From assembly GCA_044226845.1 (NCBI GenBank), contig JBGAGG010000004.1:186001-250000 (forward strand): a stretch of DNA of 64,000 nt, in the 5' to 3' direction. Positions 43,183 through 53,328 of this stretch are shown here, piece after piece (the first letter of the stretch is position 1; the number at the start of each line of letters is the position of its first letter). Under the pieces are notes generated by a model, which was not told where the DNA came from, did no database searches, and saw only the letters and a list, made by a program, of their open reading frames with translations. The DNA is from JAFDZO01 sp044226845 (lineage in GTDB: Bacteria; Bacteroidota; Ignavibacteria; Tepidaquicellales; Tepidaquicellaceae). Position numbers and translations under genes: made by a program.

Positions 43183-43231
43183 TTATACAGAGTTATTAAT
43201 TTCAAAAAATATTTCAACCTTTCTCTCCAGA

Positions 43232-45298
43232 ATGAGTTTTTTTAGACATTTTTTTACGTTTTGCTTGCTTTTATTGTGCCTTGGGGCATATTCGCAAGAT
43301 TCAGAACAAGATATTAATGACCCGAAAAATTATCGTTTATCTCTCCAGGAAGTCAGATTCCAATTTGCCGATAAGCAAAGCTTTGATACAGAAATATTAG
43401 AAGGAATAATAAATACGACAAAAAGTACTGATTTTCTACGATCTGAATTTTACACCGATTCCAAAAGAATTCAAAAATACTATTTTGATAACGGCTACCT
43501 TGATGCCCAGATTGATACGTCTTCTCAGTATGGAGATGACAGCACAAAAGTAATTGCTACATTTATTATTAATGAAAAAGCGCGTTACAGAATTAATAAA
43601 GTAATTTATAACGGCATAGAAAACGTTTCAGCAGATGTCTATTCACTTTTAACTACAGGGACAATTATAAGTCCTGACAAACATTATAATAAATCTGAAG
43701 TACAGTTGGAGATTTCCAGAATACTTGGATTATTATTGAACAATGGCTATGCTCTTGCCCAGGCAGATATTCCGGATATTGTTAAATTCGTTACAAAAGA
43801 AGCTAAACTGACAGATAAAGTCGATATAATACTGAATTTCACACCCAGAGACAGATATAGATTCGGCAAAACTGCAATTACTCTCAGCAATAATATTTAT
43901 GATATCGAGATAGAAGATTTACGACGTGAGCTGGAATACAGTGAAGGCGAAATTTACAGCAAAGAAAAACTCGTTGCCAGTGAAAACAGAATTTCAAAGA
44001 TTGCAATTTTTGAAAATGGCAGAATTCAGATCGATAATATTGATTCAGCACGTAACATTATTGACTTAAAAATTAATGCAGTTGTTACAAACAAATATGA
44101 ATTAAAACCGGAAGTACTGGGGTATGAAATAGGCGGACGGCTTTATCTCGGTGCCGGTTTAACTTTTTCAAATAAGTATTTCTTCGGCGGCGGCAGGGTT
44201 TTCACAGCCGGTGTAAAAGGCTTAGTACATGATCTGGATTTTTATCGGTATGAAGGACTTGCAACATTATACCAACCTCACTTATTTGATAACGACAAAA
44301 TAACTGGAAATAACAATTTCGGAGTTACAAGCCGTAGAGAAGAATTATTAGAAGATTCTACAGGTTCATATCAGATAGGAATTACCAGTGTAAAAAATCT
44401 CGCAAGTATAAAGTATGAGCTGCGCAGCTTTACATATTTTAATAATCTGGTTATTGACTGGAGACTGGCAAATGACAGAATAAAATTTTTCTTTGACTTG
44501 GTTCAAAAAAATCAGCAAGGAGATACAATTTTAATTATCCGGCAGCCAACACTTAATAATTTCACATCGGCATTAGGACTTTCTTTAATTCATAATCATT
44601 TAAACAGTATACAATATCCCACTGACGGTACTTATTCTTCATATTCGTTTGAAGAGACAGGATTGCTAGGCAGTGTGGTTAAAAAATTATTTAATACTGC
44701 TACATCAAGTTACTTTAAATTAACAACACAAAATAAAATCTTTTTCGATTTATCAAATGAGAAAGATGGTAAATCAGTTCTCGGTTCAAAATTTATAGTT
44801 GGTAATATTTTTCAATATGGCGACAATACGTATTTTGTAGATAATTTACCGGTATCAGATGAGTTAGTCCCGAATGATGCAAACTACGTTATCGGAGGCA
44901 GCTCAAGCCTTAGAGGATGGAGAGCAGGCTCATTATCTGAAGATGTTGACCCGGTAATCGGTGGTGGATTTATAATAGACGGCAGCTTTGAACACAGAAC
45001 AAAACCATTTGCCAATTCCAAAAATACTCTAATTAGAGACCTGGGATTTGCAACTTTTTTAGATTACGGAAATATATGGAGCAGTTATAAAGCTTTCAGA
45101 CCTGACCACATTGCAATAGCAATCGGTGGTGGAATAAGATACTATACAATTGTTGGAGCTTTCAGATTTGATGTCGGATGGAAATTATTCGATCCCGGAG
45201 CTGATGCAGATAAATGGCTTTTCCAAAACGATATATCAACAATTTTCAGAAGCGGTTATAAAATGGCAATTCAGTTTGGCATAGGAAATACTTTTTAA
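43232..45298 (+). CDS. Omp85/BamA-TamA-like outer membrane protein
   Basis: A 688-residue protein with a signal peptide (about 1-22, MSFFRHFFTFCLLLLCLGAY). The POTRA region (about 30-330) has two or more repeats (YYFDNGYLDAQIDTSSQYGD and the ALAQADIPDIV segment). The C-terminal barrel belongs to the surface-antigen family (about 340-688, GGSSSLRGWRAGSL, matching the conserved GG-x-x-x-hRG loop) and ends in Phe. I choose ATG 43232; the longer TTG frame from 43169 starts inside the preceding terminator. Its fewer POTRA repeats and the GGSSSLRGW motif fit a TamA- or assembly-type role, but BamA itself cannot be excluded. Confidence 0.88.
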   Translation: MSFFRHFFTFCLLLLCLGAYSQDSEQDINDPKNYRLSLQEVRFQFADKQSFDTEILEGIINTTKSTDFLRSEFYTDSKRIQKYYFDNGYLDAQIDTSSQYGDDSTKVIATFIINEKARYRINKVIYNGIENVSADVYSLLTTGTIISPDKHYNKSEVQLEISRILGLLLNNGYALAQADIPDIVKFVTKEAKLTDKVDIILNFTPRDRYRFGKTAITLSNNIYDIEIEDLRRELEYSEGEIYSKEKLVASENRISKIAIFENGRIQIDNIDSARNIIDLKINAVVTNKYELKPEVLGYEIGGRLYLGAGLTFSNKYFFGGGRVFTAGVKGLVHDLDFYRYEGLATLYQPHLFDNDKITGNNNFGVTSRREELLEDSTGSYQIGITSVKNLASIKYELRSFTYFNNLVIDWRLANDRIKFFFDLVQKNQQGDTILIIRQPTLNNFTSALGLSLIHNHLNSIQYPTDGTYSSYSFEETGLLGSVVKKLFNTATSSYFKLTTQNKIFFDLSNEKDGKSVLGSKFIVGNIFQYGDNTYFVDNLPVSDELVPNDANYVIGGSSSLRGWRAGSLSEDVDPVIGGGFIIDGSFEHRTKPFANSKNTLIRDLGFATFLDYGNIWSSYKAFRPDHIAIAIGGGIRYYTIVGAFRFDVGWKLFDPGADADKWLFQNDISTIFRSGYKMAIQFGIGNTF

Positions 45299-45301
45299 TA
45301 T

Positions 45302-46444
45302 ATGTGGAATAATTTAATAGGACAAGAGAGAGTTAAAAATATTCTGAAGAATATTCTTTCAAGCGGAAGAGTTTCTCATAGTTATATTTTTTACGGGAAA
45401 AGCGGAGTAGGCAAAGATGCTGCAGCCATTGAAATTGCTAAATATCTTAACTGTGAAAACCCCGATATTGAAAGAGGAGCATGCGATAGATGCAAAAGCT
45501 GTAAAGATGTACAGAGTTTGAAATCCATGCTGTTGAAATTTATTACAGCTCTTCCTACCGGCAAAGATGACGATGAAAATTCCGTTCTTCAGTCATTAGA
45601 AAAAGCAGACTATGAAAATTACCTAAGTGAAATTGAAATAAAGTCGGAAAATCCTTATCATAAAATATCTCTAGAGAAAGCAAATTTTATAAGAATAAGT
45701 TCAATCAGAGAAATAAAAGATTTAATTTACCTTACGGGCTCAGATAACCGTACAAAAGTTTTTTTGTTATCAGACGCAGATAACATGAATCCTCAAAGCG
45801 CAAATGCACTGCTGAAAATTCTTGAGGAGCCTCCGAAAAATTCTTTGCTCGTACTTACAACTTCAAAATTAAATTCACTTCTTCCTACTATAATAGGCAG
45901 ATGTCAGAAAATTCATTTTGACAGCATCAGCAAAGAGAATATTATCAAATATATAAAAACTATTCAGCCTGAATTTTCAGACTCGCAGTTGAATTTTTAC
46001 GCTGAGCTTGCAGACGGAAGTGTATCAAAAGCACAAAGCATATTACACGGCAGCTATGATGAGCTTAGAAAAAAAGTGCTGGTGCTTTTAAGAAACCTGG
46101 TAACTATGAATACAATAAAGGCAGGATTCGATATAGATTTTATAACGGGCAAAAAAGATAAAGAAAGGGTGCGTCAGTTTCTGGTCCTTATGCAGATATG
46201 GATAAGAGATGTGCTGTATAAACGAAGCGAAACAGATGAACTGGTAATAAATAAAGATGAAATGGAAAGCATTTCAAAATTTGCACAGAGATATAACAGC
46301 GATTATTTTGAAATAATAAATCTGCTGGAAAATGCAATCAATGATATTGACTACAATGTAAATTTAGAATTAATGCTGTTTAATTTATTTGTGAAAATAA
46401 GAGAACTTATACTTGCGGGGGAAGTAAAACCTGTGAAGGCATAA
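45302..46444 (+). CDS. holB: DNA polymerase III delta-prime-like subunit
   Basis: A 380-residue clamp-loader subunit. It opens WNNLIGQERVKNILKNIL, and the P-loop is GKSGVGKDA. A four-Cys zinc module follows (about 50-66, CENPDIERGACDRCKSC). The sensor/DEAD-like region reads KVFLLSDADNMNPQSANALLKILEEPP and the SRC-type motif is IIGRCQKI. The arginine finger is conserved, whereas the P-loop ends in Lys-Asp rather than Lys-Thr, as expected for the non-hydrolysing delta-prime role. The gene begins 3 bases after the Omp85 stop and converges with the Ig-like lipoprotein gene. Confidence 0.85.
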   Translation: MWNNLIGQERVKNILKNILSSGRVSHSYIFYGKSGVGKDAAAIEIAKYLNCENPDIERGACDRCKSCKDVQSLKSMLLKFITALPTGKDDDENSVLQSLEKADYENYLSEIEIKSENPYHKISLEKANFIRISSIREIKDLIYLTGSDNRTKVFLLSDADNMNPQSANALLKILEEPPKNSLLVLTTSKLNSLLPTIIGRCQKIHFDSISKENIIKYIKTIQPEFSDSQLNFYAELADGSVSKAQSILHGSYDELRKKVLVLLRNLVTMNTIKAGFDIDFITGKKDKERVRQFLVLMQIWIRDVLYKRSETDELVINKDEMESISKFAQRYNSDYFEIINLLENAINDIDYNVNLELMLFNLFVKIRELILAGEVKPVKA

Positions 46445-46447
46445 ATA

Positions 46448-47851
46448 CTAAAATACAATCTGCACATTATCTGTATTCCACATTCCTTTTGCTTTCAATT
46501 CTTTGTCAAAAACAAAAAAAGGTTCAGACGGCTCATAAGGAAAGTACTTTCCGTGATCATAACTTCCCGAGCTGTTTAAATCAATAAATGCGAATAGAAT
46601 ATACTCCCCTTCCGATATGTTTTCAAATTTATATGGACCCGGCGTGACTAAACTTAACGTATAGCGGTTCAGAGGATTATTTTTTCTTATTAACTGAATT
46701 TGAATATTTCCTTGTAAGGTTTTTGTTGTATCTGTAAAAGTCACAGAGCCGGATATATTACCAATTTGATTTTCTGAAGTAGTTTTGAAAATCCTTCTGA
46801 AATTTAAAGATGAAGTTTTAAGAATAAACTCATAAGTTCTCCCTTGCTTTAAGTTTTCAGGTGCAAAGACCTGTAGAAGGGAATCATTCAGCCAGTTAAA
46901 AGCAATTTTTATATTTGTATTCACGGATGAATCAATAAGCTTTAAATTATCAGCTATATCAAGTTTATTAATTTTTGTATTCTTAAAATAAAAATAGAAC
47001 CGTGAATCAGGTGGAACAGCGTTTGCATTATTTTCAATCGATGAAAAAACAATATTGAGCGAATCTGATTTTAACGACTGAAAAAATTCTTTACTTTTTA
47101 TATCTAATTCTAAATTCTGAAACAGAAAATTATTGCCTGCGTTCTTTATTGAGTCTTTCACAATAATATCTGAAGGCAGCACTGCAATTTTTTCAAAATC
47201 TTTATTATACAACGAGCTTCTATCATCATCATTAAAAGCGAACAGCCTGTAAGTTGCATTAGGAAGATTTGATAAGCTATAATTGCCTGTTTCATCGGGC
47301 TGTGTTACATAATCCGGCTTTAAAGTATCAGGCTTAAGTGAATTTTGGTTCTGTGAATTTATTATATAACATGCTACCAACATTCTATCCAGACTCGATG
47401 CAAAAATTTTTCCTGAAATACTTCCTTTATCAAATTTATCACCTGTTGAAAAGGCAAAGTTTATAGGAGAGGTAAGCTGATTACTTCCGTTTATATCTTT
47501 AAAATCCTTTGTAATTACTATAGAATATGTTTTATTCCTGTCAAAACCTTCCGGGAAAATAACTTCAACATCCTTAGCTCCCCAGTCAAATTCAGCTCTT
47601 CCCTTAGGCATTGGTGAAATTTTAAATGCCTCTTCGAAACTTCTTCTGTTTACATACTCATCAAAATAAAACCTAATCGAATTACCTGTGAACATAATAG
47701 TATTATTCGCCGGTGATATCTTAACTATTTTAGGAGGAGTTTTATCGTCATCTCCTCCCGAAGGCGGCTGCTGATTAGCACATGAATTAAAAATCATCAT
47801 CCAGGAAACCAGGAAGAAAACTACACTTAATATTTTTATAAATCGTTTCAA
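46448..47851 (-). CDS. Ig-like-domain (SbsA-type) lipoprotein
   Basis: A 467-residue protein with a lipoprotein signal (NSCANQ, Cys24) and the Gly/Asp-rich linker PPSGGDDDKTPPKIVKISP common in Bacteroidota. A Big_5/SbsA Ig-like domain covers about 38-135 (SPANNTIMFTGNSIRFYFDEYV and the end FAFSTGD). Carboxypeptidase-regulatory-like beta domains follow (TGNYSLSNLPNATYRLFAF and PGPYKFENISEGEYILFAFID). It probably sits on the outer membrane with a structural or binding role. It is downstream of the histidine kinase gene with no gap and is likely co-transcribed. Confidence 0.85.
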   Translation of the reverse strand: MKRFIKILSVVFFLVSWMMIFNSCANQQPPSGGDDDKTPPKIVKISPANNTIMFTGNSIRFYFDEYVNRRSFEEAFKISPMPKGRAEFDWGAKDVEVIFPEGFDRNKTYSIVITKDFKDINGSNQLTSPINFAFSTGDKFDKGSISGKIFASSLDRMLVACYIINSQNQNSLKPDTLKPDYVTQPDETGNYSLSNLPNATYRLFAFNDDDRSSLYNKDFEKIAVLPSDIIVKDSIKNAGNNFLFQNLELDIKSKEFFQSLKSDSLNIVFSSIENNANAVPPDSRFYFYFKNTKINKLDIADNLKLIDSSVNTNIKIAFNWLNDSLLQVFAPENLKQGRTYEFILKTSSLNFRRIFKTTSENQIGNISGSVTFTDTTKTLQGNIQIQLIRKNNPLNRYTLSLVTPGPYKFENISEGEYILFAFIDLNSSGSYDHGKYFPYEPSEPFFVFDKELKAKGMWNTDNVQIVF

Positions 47852-50800
47852 TCAGTTTCCCGAAAATAATTTTGAAAATTTAATCAGTACTTTTGTTCCT
47901 TTTCCTTTTTCACTTTCATAGTGAATTTTTGCTTTCATGCTATCCAGAGATTTTTTTGTAATTGAGAGTCCTAGGCCCATTCCTGACGACTTTGTAGAAA
48001 AATTGGGTTCAAATAATTTTTTTAAAGTCTCCTCATCCATGCCTTCTCCGTTATCTTCTATTTTTACTGTTACGAATTCAGAATCTTCAAGCGTGGTAAC
48101 TTTTATTGTTCCATTTTCATTAAGTGACTGCAATGAATTTTTGATAATATTCTGGAAAATTCTGTTCATCTCCTGTTTATCAGCAACAACATTACTAAGA
48201 TCTTCTTTTAATGAAATATCAAAAATAATTCCGGGAAATTTTTCATACAATGAAATTACATCATTTATAATACTATTGATATCTACTGTTTCGTATTTTC
48301 TGTTAGGAAGTTTGGCAAAATTTGAAAACTCAGTTGCAATTTTATTTAGCTTATCAATTTCATTCAGCATTATACCTGTTGTTTTCGTAAGCGTTGTTTC
48401 AAACTCATCTGTATTTTTTTTCCTTAGATATAAATCATACAGATGCTGAACAGATAGCTTCATTGGTGTGAGAGGATTTTTAATTTCATGAGCCACTCTT
48501 CTTGCAATATCTCTCCATGCCGCTTCGCGTTCAGCTTTCTTCAGTTTATCCTTTGATGCTTCCAGTTCCCGTGTCATTCTATTGAACGAATCTACAAGAC
48601 TTCCGAATTCATCTTTCCTGTCCAGCTTAATTTCGATATTGCTCTCCCCTCTTGATAATTTATCAGTTGCGAGCTTTAAGATAGATATAGGTCGTGTTAT
48701 TCTTTCAACAAAAAAAGTAATAAACAAAAGTAGTATAATGATAACTATAATATAGATGCCAAAAATAAATGTGAGTGATTCCGTAAGCTCTTCGTTAATT
48801 TCGTTCTGTCGATAAACCGTTTGCGAGGAAATTATAGCGCGCACGTTATTATTTTTATCTAATATTGGAGTATAACCTGCGTAGAATGAAAATCCCGGCA
48901 AATCCAGATTTTTAAAATATATATCCCGCTTCTCATAGTTCAGATTAAAATATGCTCCGCCGTCTATTCTGTTATCAAGCAGATCAGACTTAAACAATTC
49001 TTCGTTTGTTGTAGAAAACAATTTTAGCCCAGAGTATAGATTAAAATTTTTATCTGAACGTGTAAGATTTTTATTTAAAGTATTTTTTTCTTTTTGCCTC
49101 AGGCTGTCAGGAGCTTTACTGCTTAAATATGCTGCGTTATTATTTTTAAAACTTTCTGCAATAAGATTTAAATCGGACTTTATCTGGTTCTCAAAGGAAA
49201 TATCGTATTTATTCTTTATGTATCCGCGTGTATATATTGCTAAAAGTATGATCGGAATTACCGATACAATTATAAATGATGTAAGCAGCTTCTCTCTGAA
49301 ATTAAACACTATTAAGTTTTGTGAAGCAACGTAGTAAAGAAAATAAATAAAACTCAGTAAGCCGTAAATCATAACTATAAACAACACAAACTTCAGATAA
49401 AAAAACAAAATAAGATATGCATCATTTCTTTTAATGCTTATTGAATAAATTTTTTCATAAAAATCTGCAGTCGGTATTAAAGTATAAAATGTTCTGTACT
49501 TTTCATTGTTAAAAGTCTCATATCTCCATGCAGATTTAATATCCTTATTTTTTACAAAGTCTTTAAAACTCTCAAGTGATTTAGAGTTTCCCTTCGATAT
49601 TTCGGGGTCAGTAGAACTTACAAATTCATCGTCAATGTACTCCGTTATAACAGGTGTTGAAATTAGTTTATCAAATAAATTATCCTTCGTATAATTTTTG
49701 AAGATCTGAAATGAAGACTGAACCAGCATATTTTTCGGTTCATACTGCACGGTTACAACTGCATATCCTGTTTTCTTTGCGAATTCAGTATTTCGCAGAC
49801 CAATTTTTTCTAAAGTAACGATACCGGAATAATATTTATCTTCATTATTTTTATAAACGGAAAACTTATTTTTTATTTTTGATGAATCATCTTCAGATGC
49901 GCGCACAAATTCTTCCAGCGTCGTCCCGTCAAAATCAGGTTCTTCTGTAAGAACGCTATCGGAGACTAAAGTATCAATTTCCACCGGCACATCAATCATT
50001 TTAGAAAGCTTCACAGATTTTTTTACAAATGATACAATAGAGTCTACATTTAGACTGTTGTAATTTATATTGAAATCACTTACTAAATTATAATTCGTAT
50101 CAAGCAGAATAACTGATGAATTAAAATTTTCCGAACTGAGTTTACTATCAGCCCAAAGTGTAAAAGAAAGATTCGATGCGTTACTTTTATTGCTAAGCAA
50201 ATCTTCAACATCTTTATTCTCAACAATTTTATTCAACTCATTAGTTACAAGGAACAGTATTCTATCGTTATCATCTTCTGCAAGTTTATTGCCGATAAGC
50301 TCTACAAATTTTGTTTCCTGAATAGTGAGCTTATCAAGAAGAATATATGGAATTGAAATTAAGCTTATGAGTACGAGAAGTGAAATATTCGCATAGGAAA
50401 ATATTTTGAAATCTCTTTTTAATAATAGATTTCTGCTGAGGAAGTAAGAAAATAAAAATATCGATGAAATAATTATCAGTCTTTGGTAATAATTTACCGG
50501 AAAATCAGAAAATGCAGATTCGATTATCTGGCTGATAACTGCAAAAATTATAAACAGAATAATAAGAAAATATTTACGCGCGAATTTGTTTTTAATTAAA
50601 TCCAGCTTAATAACTGTATAAAATTCATTTACTATAAATATGGTCAGGAATATAAAAACGGTAATGCCGCAAAGAAAAATTGATATCAGAATCATAATTA
50701 ATCCTGCATCAGGAATCAAACTTGTCTTATCTAAAAATTTTAAGTTAGAATCGAATACAACACTTTGTACAACTATACCGAGCACGTATATCACTCCAAA

Positions 50801-52000
50801 GAAAAGTATAATCTGAAGAAATAATTTCAGATAAATAAGAGCAAAATTGTTTAAGGCTTTCCCGTTATTCTTATAATGTATAAAAAGGTTTTTAAAAGTG
50901 TGCATTCCCCAGAACAATACTAGCACAGAACTAAGCAATAAATCACCTGCTGATCTTACTATGCCTTTACCGAAAGTGGATGCGTAATACGATGGGGAAA
51001 ATAAATCATTATCCAATAAAACAGCAGGGAAACCTATCCCTACCCATAACAAACGAAGTCCGATTAAAACTATTAACAGAATGGAAGACTTTAACCAAAG
51101 AGAATCTATTTTTTTTAGAAGCTCAAGGATTATAACTAAGAAAATTACTGACAATAAAAACAATGTTAATGAATTTATTTTGTCTATAAGAAGAGTTAAA
51201 TCCGAAAAATAATTCTCAGCATTGTATTCGGGTAAAATAATTTTTCCAATTGTGTTTCCGTCATAACCTTTGATATCGGAAGAGACATTTGATTTAAGCC
51301 TTAAAGAATCGCCTGCGAAATTACCAGTAACTTCATCTGCGGGAAGAATTGACGGAGCTACATTATATTTGCTTTCAACTTCGCTGGATAGCCCCTGATA
51401 AGATATGAACTTATTTTTGATTTGAAATTTTGTATCAAGCAGCCTGGCAGTTACAGATACACCTATAATTGAGTTAGTATCCGTCACATCTTTTACCGGC
51501 ATGTAAATTATCAGATATGAATAAAAACTTATTTCTTTGATTACAGAAAAACTTTTTCCGGTCAGAGCTTTTTGCAGGCTGAGAGTTTTAGGAGATAGTT
51601 CCCTTCCTTCAAATGCAATCAGCTCCAGTGTTTTATTATAAATTTCTATCTGATATGCCGAACCGGGAAATTTTTTGAGAAACTCGTCAAAAACTTTTTT
51701 ATTTTCTCCCGTCTGAAGATTTTTGCGAATCTCTTTATTTGAGGAAATTATCTGCGCTTCTTTTAAAGTTTCGGATGATAGAGCATCAAACAGATTTGTT
51801 ACATAGTTTATTCTCTCGCTGTTTTTTTCAGTTAGTATTTTAGGATTTGTACCATTTGAACTGAGAATTATCTTAAAGGTAAGGTTAGATATTACATTCC
51901 AGAATAAAAGTAAAAAAGCGATTAAAATTAAAAATTTTAACCGCCTTCCAATTCTATTATTAAGAGCAGTATTTATCTGTGAGATTTTTTTAAGCATCAC
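47852..52000 (-). CDS. Giant NtrY-like membrane histidine kinase
   Basis: A 1382-residue sensor kinase. An N-terminal helix and periplasmic sensor (about 20-270) are followed by a block of about eight helices (about 275-570). A second periplasmic domain (about 575-860), two helices (about 870-940) and a third periplasmic domain (about 945-1070) come next. A helix then leads to HAMP (about 1095-1150, ITRPISILKLATDKLSRGE), a DHp with phosphoacceptor His near 1171 in VAHEIKNPLTPMKLS, and HATPase (NIIKNSLQSLNENG, DNGEGMDEE, GMGLGLSI). NtrY-type kinases usually pair with an NtrX regulator. None is encoded beside it, so it is an orphan here. Confidence 0.88.
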   Translation of the reverse strand: MMLKKISQINTALNNRIGRRLKFLILIAFLLLFWNVISNLTFKIILSSNGTNPKILTEKNSERINYVTNLFDALSSETLKEAQIISSNKEIRKNLQTGENKKVFDEFLKKFPGSAYQIEIYNKTLELIAFEGRELSPKTLSLQKALTGKSFSVIKEISFYSYLIIYMPVKDVTDTNSIIGVSVTARLLDTKFQIKNKFISYQGLSSEVESKYNVAPSILPADEVTGNFAGDSLRLKSNVSSDIKGYDGNTIGKIILPEYNAENYFSDLTLLIDKINSLTLFLLSVIFLVIILELLKKIDSLWLKSSILLIVLIGLRLLWVGIGFPAVLLDNDLFSPSYYASTFGKGIVRSAGDLLLSSVLVLFWGMHTFKNLFIHYKNNGKALNNFALIYLKLFLQIILFFGVIYVLGIVVQSVVFDSNLKFLDKTSLIPDAGLIMILISIFLCGITVFIFLTIFIVNEFYTVIKLDLIKNKFARKYFLIILFIIFAVISQIIESAFSDFPVNYYQRLIIISSIFLFSYFLSRNLLLKRDFKIFSYANISLLVLISLISIPYILLDKLTIQETKFVELIGNKLAEDDNDRILFLVTNELNKIVENKDVEDLLSNKSNASNLSFTLWADSKLSSENFNSSVILLDTNYNLVSDFNINYNSLNVDSIVSFVKKSVKLSKMIDVPVEIDTLVSDSVLTEEPDFDGTTLEEFVRASEDDSSKIKNKFSVYKNNEDKYYSGIVTLEKIGLRNTEFAKKTGYAVVTVQYEPKNMLVQSSFQIFKNYTKDNLFDKLISTPVITEYIDDEFVSSTDPEISKGNSKSLESFKDFVKNKDIKSAWRYETFNNEKYRTFYTLIPTADFYEKIYSISIKRNDAYLILFFYLKFVLFIVMIYGLLSFIYFLYYVASQNLIVFNFREKLLTSFIIVSVIPIILLAIYTRGYIKNKYDISFENQIKSDLNLIAESFKNNNAAYLSSKAPDSLRQKEKNTLNKNLTRSDKNFNLYSGLKLFSTTNEELFKSDLLDNRIDGGAYFNLNYEKRDIYFKNLDLPGFSFYAGYTPILDKNNNVRAIISSQTVYRQNEINEELTESLTFIFGIYIIVIIILLLFITFFVERITRPISILKLATDKLSRGESNIEIKLDRKDEFGSLVDSFNRMTRELEASKDKLKKAEREAAWRDIARRVAHEIKNPLTPMKLSVQHLYDLYLRKKNTDEFETTLTKTTGIMLNEIDKLNKIATEFSNFAKLPNRKYETVDINSIINDVISLYEKFPGIIFDISLKEDLSNVVADKQEMNRIFQNIIKNSLQSLNENGTIKVTTLEDSEFVTVKIEDNGEGMDEETLKKLFEPNFSTKSSGMGLGLSITKKSLDSMKAKIHYESEKGKGTKVLIKFSKLFSGN

Positions 52001-52010
52001 ATAAATGTTA

Positions 52011-52481
52011 TCAGTTTATCATTATCTGGTCAATGAACCATGCGTCATTATAAAATTTTAATGAAACCGACACTTCAAGTTCGTTTTTATTTCCGTTTAT
52101 ATTATACTTGTACTTTCCCATTGCAAATGCGTATGTATTGTATCGTGTAGAACGAATCAATGTAAATGAAGATACACGAAAATAATCCATAAATTCAGAT
52201 AGAATCAGCTCTGCCTGAGATGAACTGTAATAACCTTTTTCATAGCTGATAAGGTTTAAGTATACCTGCTCATCAAAGTACTTACTGATACCTGAAACTT
52301 GCTGATAACTAAATCCGCTTCCTATATCTTTAAAAGTTTTTTTGCATAACGCATACTTCTGACGCGTAAAGTCATCTTTATATTTTTTTTCTTTCCACCA
52401 GCCGTCTTGAGCAGAAGCACTCTCTAAAAGAAAAAAAGAAAAGAAGATAAGGATTAAGATAAAAAGAGGATATCGGGACAT
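52011..52481 (-). CDS. DUF4783-like secreted protein
   Basis: A 156-residue protein with a signal peptide (about 1-24, cut after ASA-Q). The body matches the DUF4783 pattern of Bacteroidota: a YYSSSQAELILSEFMDYF helix, then FTLIRSTRYNTYAFAMGKY and the final strands VSVSLKFYNDAWFIDQIMI, an NTF2-like layout. Its function is unknown. It lies 10 bases upstream of the histidine kinase gene and is probably the first gene of that operon, which could make it an accessory of the sensor. Confidence 0.68.
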   Translation of the reverse strand: MSRYPLFILILIFFSFFLLESASAQDGWWKEKKYKDDFTRQKYALCKKTFKDIGSGFSYQQVSGISKYFDEQVYLNLISYEKGYYSSSQAELILSEFMDYFRVSSFTLIRSTRYNTYAFAMGKYKYNINGNKNELEVSVSLKFYNDAWFIDQIMIN

Positions 52482-52569
52482 ATTAACTAATTGATTAATA
52501 ATAAGGTTTTTCTGATATGTTTTAAATGATTAAATTTTAACTTAAATAATCGGAAAATGTTCACCAAAA

Positions 52570-52610
52570 ATAAAAAAAAGTCACCGAAAAACTTTCGATG
52601 ACCTTTTTGT
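52570..52610 (-). terminator. Terminator after the DUF2202 gene
   Basis: On the minus strand, GTCATCGAAA (52602-52593) pairs with TTTCGGTGAC (52589-52580), with one mismatch. A T-rich run CTTTTTTTTATTTTT follows. The plus strand also has a T-run after the hairpin. Confidence 0.75.
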
Positions 52611-52641
52611 TAGTAAATATAAAGTAAACCTGTGCGGGGGT

Positions 52642-53133
52642 TTACTTACATTTTTCAACTGCAGGTATATTCCTGTATGTTGTAATATCTCTTAAATCTT
52701 CAAAGACTGTTTTCAAAAAATTATTTGTTACACTCTTTAAAAAATTTTTATACATTTCCACATTATCCTGTTCAAATTTAAGTCCTATTGAACATGCTTC
52801 ATCTGCTGATGAAGGAATTGTAATAGTACTAAAATCTAAGTTAGTCGGAAGAGCAATCTCATACTTATTGTAAACAGATTCAAGTGTGCTTATGTGGTTT
52901 TGTTCTGAATTCATTATCCTTGCAAAACCTGCATCAGGAAATTTTTCCATTACTTTCTTAAAAAAATACTGGCATTTCGATTCATCTCTATAGGCAGTAT
53001 TTAAAAATTCTATTTCTTCAGGTGTGAGTGTACTTCCGGTGTAGAAATTCGATTTTGCTCCGAGTGAGTTGAATGGAGCAAATATAGCGATAAGAAAAAC
53101 AACGATTATAAAATATTTCATTAAGGTTTTCAT
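52642..53133 (-). CDS. DUF2202 ferritin-like protein
   Basis: A 163-residue exported protein with a signal peptide (about 1-25) and a four-helix DUF2202 domain. The Glu/His ligand positions are partly visible: LTPEEIEFLNTAYRDESKCQ, then FARIMNSEQNHISTLESVYNKY and EACSIGLKFEQDNVEMYKNFL. The last helix (FEDLRDITTYRNIPAVEKC) lacks the usual late His, so metal binding may be weaker. The start at 53133 is supported by GGAGG nine bases upstream. It lies 17 bases after a predicted 50-aa ORF that shares its putative CRP/FNR-controlled promoter. Confidence 0.78.
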   Translation of the reverse strand: MKTLMKYFIIVVFLIAIFAPFNSLGAKSNFYTGSTLTPEEIEFLNTAYRDESKCQYFFKKVMEKFPDAGFARIMNSEQNHISTLESVYNKYEIALPTNLDFSTITIPSSADEACSIGLKFEQDNVEMYKNFLKSVTNNFLKTVFEDLRDITTYRNIPAVEKCK

Positions 53134-53150
53134 AAAACCTCCATCCGGAT

Positions 53151-53303
53151 TTAGAAATCAATAGTATTATTATAGGGCAATTTTACCCAATAAACATTAG
53201 CTCTGATATCGAGAGAGGAGACTGGTATGTCAGAGCTTTCAGAATTCACATCGTTCACTAGGAAGAGTGAATCTGATTTGTGGTGTATGACGCTTTTGTT
53301 CAT
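53151..53303 (-). CDS. Predicted 50-residue small protein upstream of DUF2202
   Basis: An intact 51-codon frame from ATG 53303 to TAA 53151-53153. It encodes a polar, soluble 50-residue peptide starting MNKSVIHHKSDSLFLVND and ending in TIDF. I recognise no domain. In its favour, a -7 promoter element lies 25-33 bases ahead of the ATG with a CRP/FNR-type site at the class II position, and the next gene follows after 17 bases with its own ribosome site. Against it, no Shine-Dalgarno site is seen and the length could be chance. It may be a real small protein or a leader peptide. Confidence 0.5.
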   Translation of the reverse strand: MNKSVIHHKSDSLFLVNDVNSESSDIPVSSLDIRANVYWVKLPYNNTIDF

Positions 53304-53328
53304 ATCTGGTTGGTTAAATTCTCTATTA

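Noticed and set aside
43169..43231. TTG upstream start for the Omp85-like gene
   Set aside because: It lies within the terminator of the preceding gene; the ATG at 43232 gives a proper signal peptide.
47937..48449. 170-codon plus-strand frame opposite the histidine kinase
   Set aside because: It is antisense to the kinase domain, whose motifs are complete on the minus strand.
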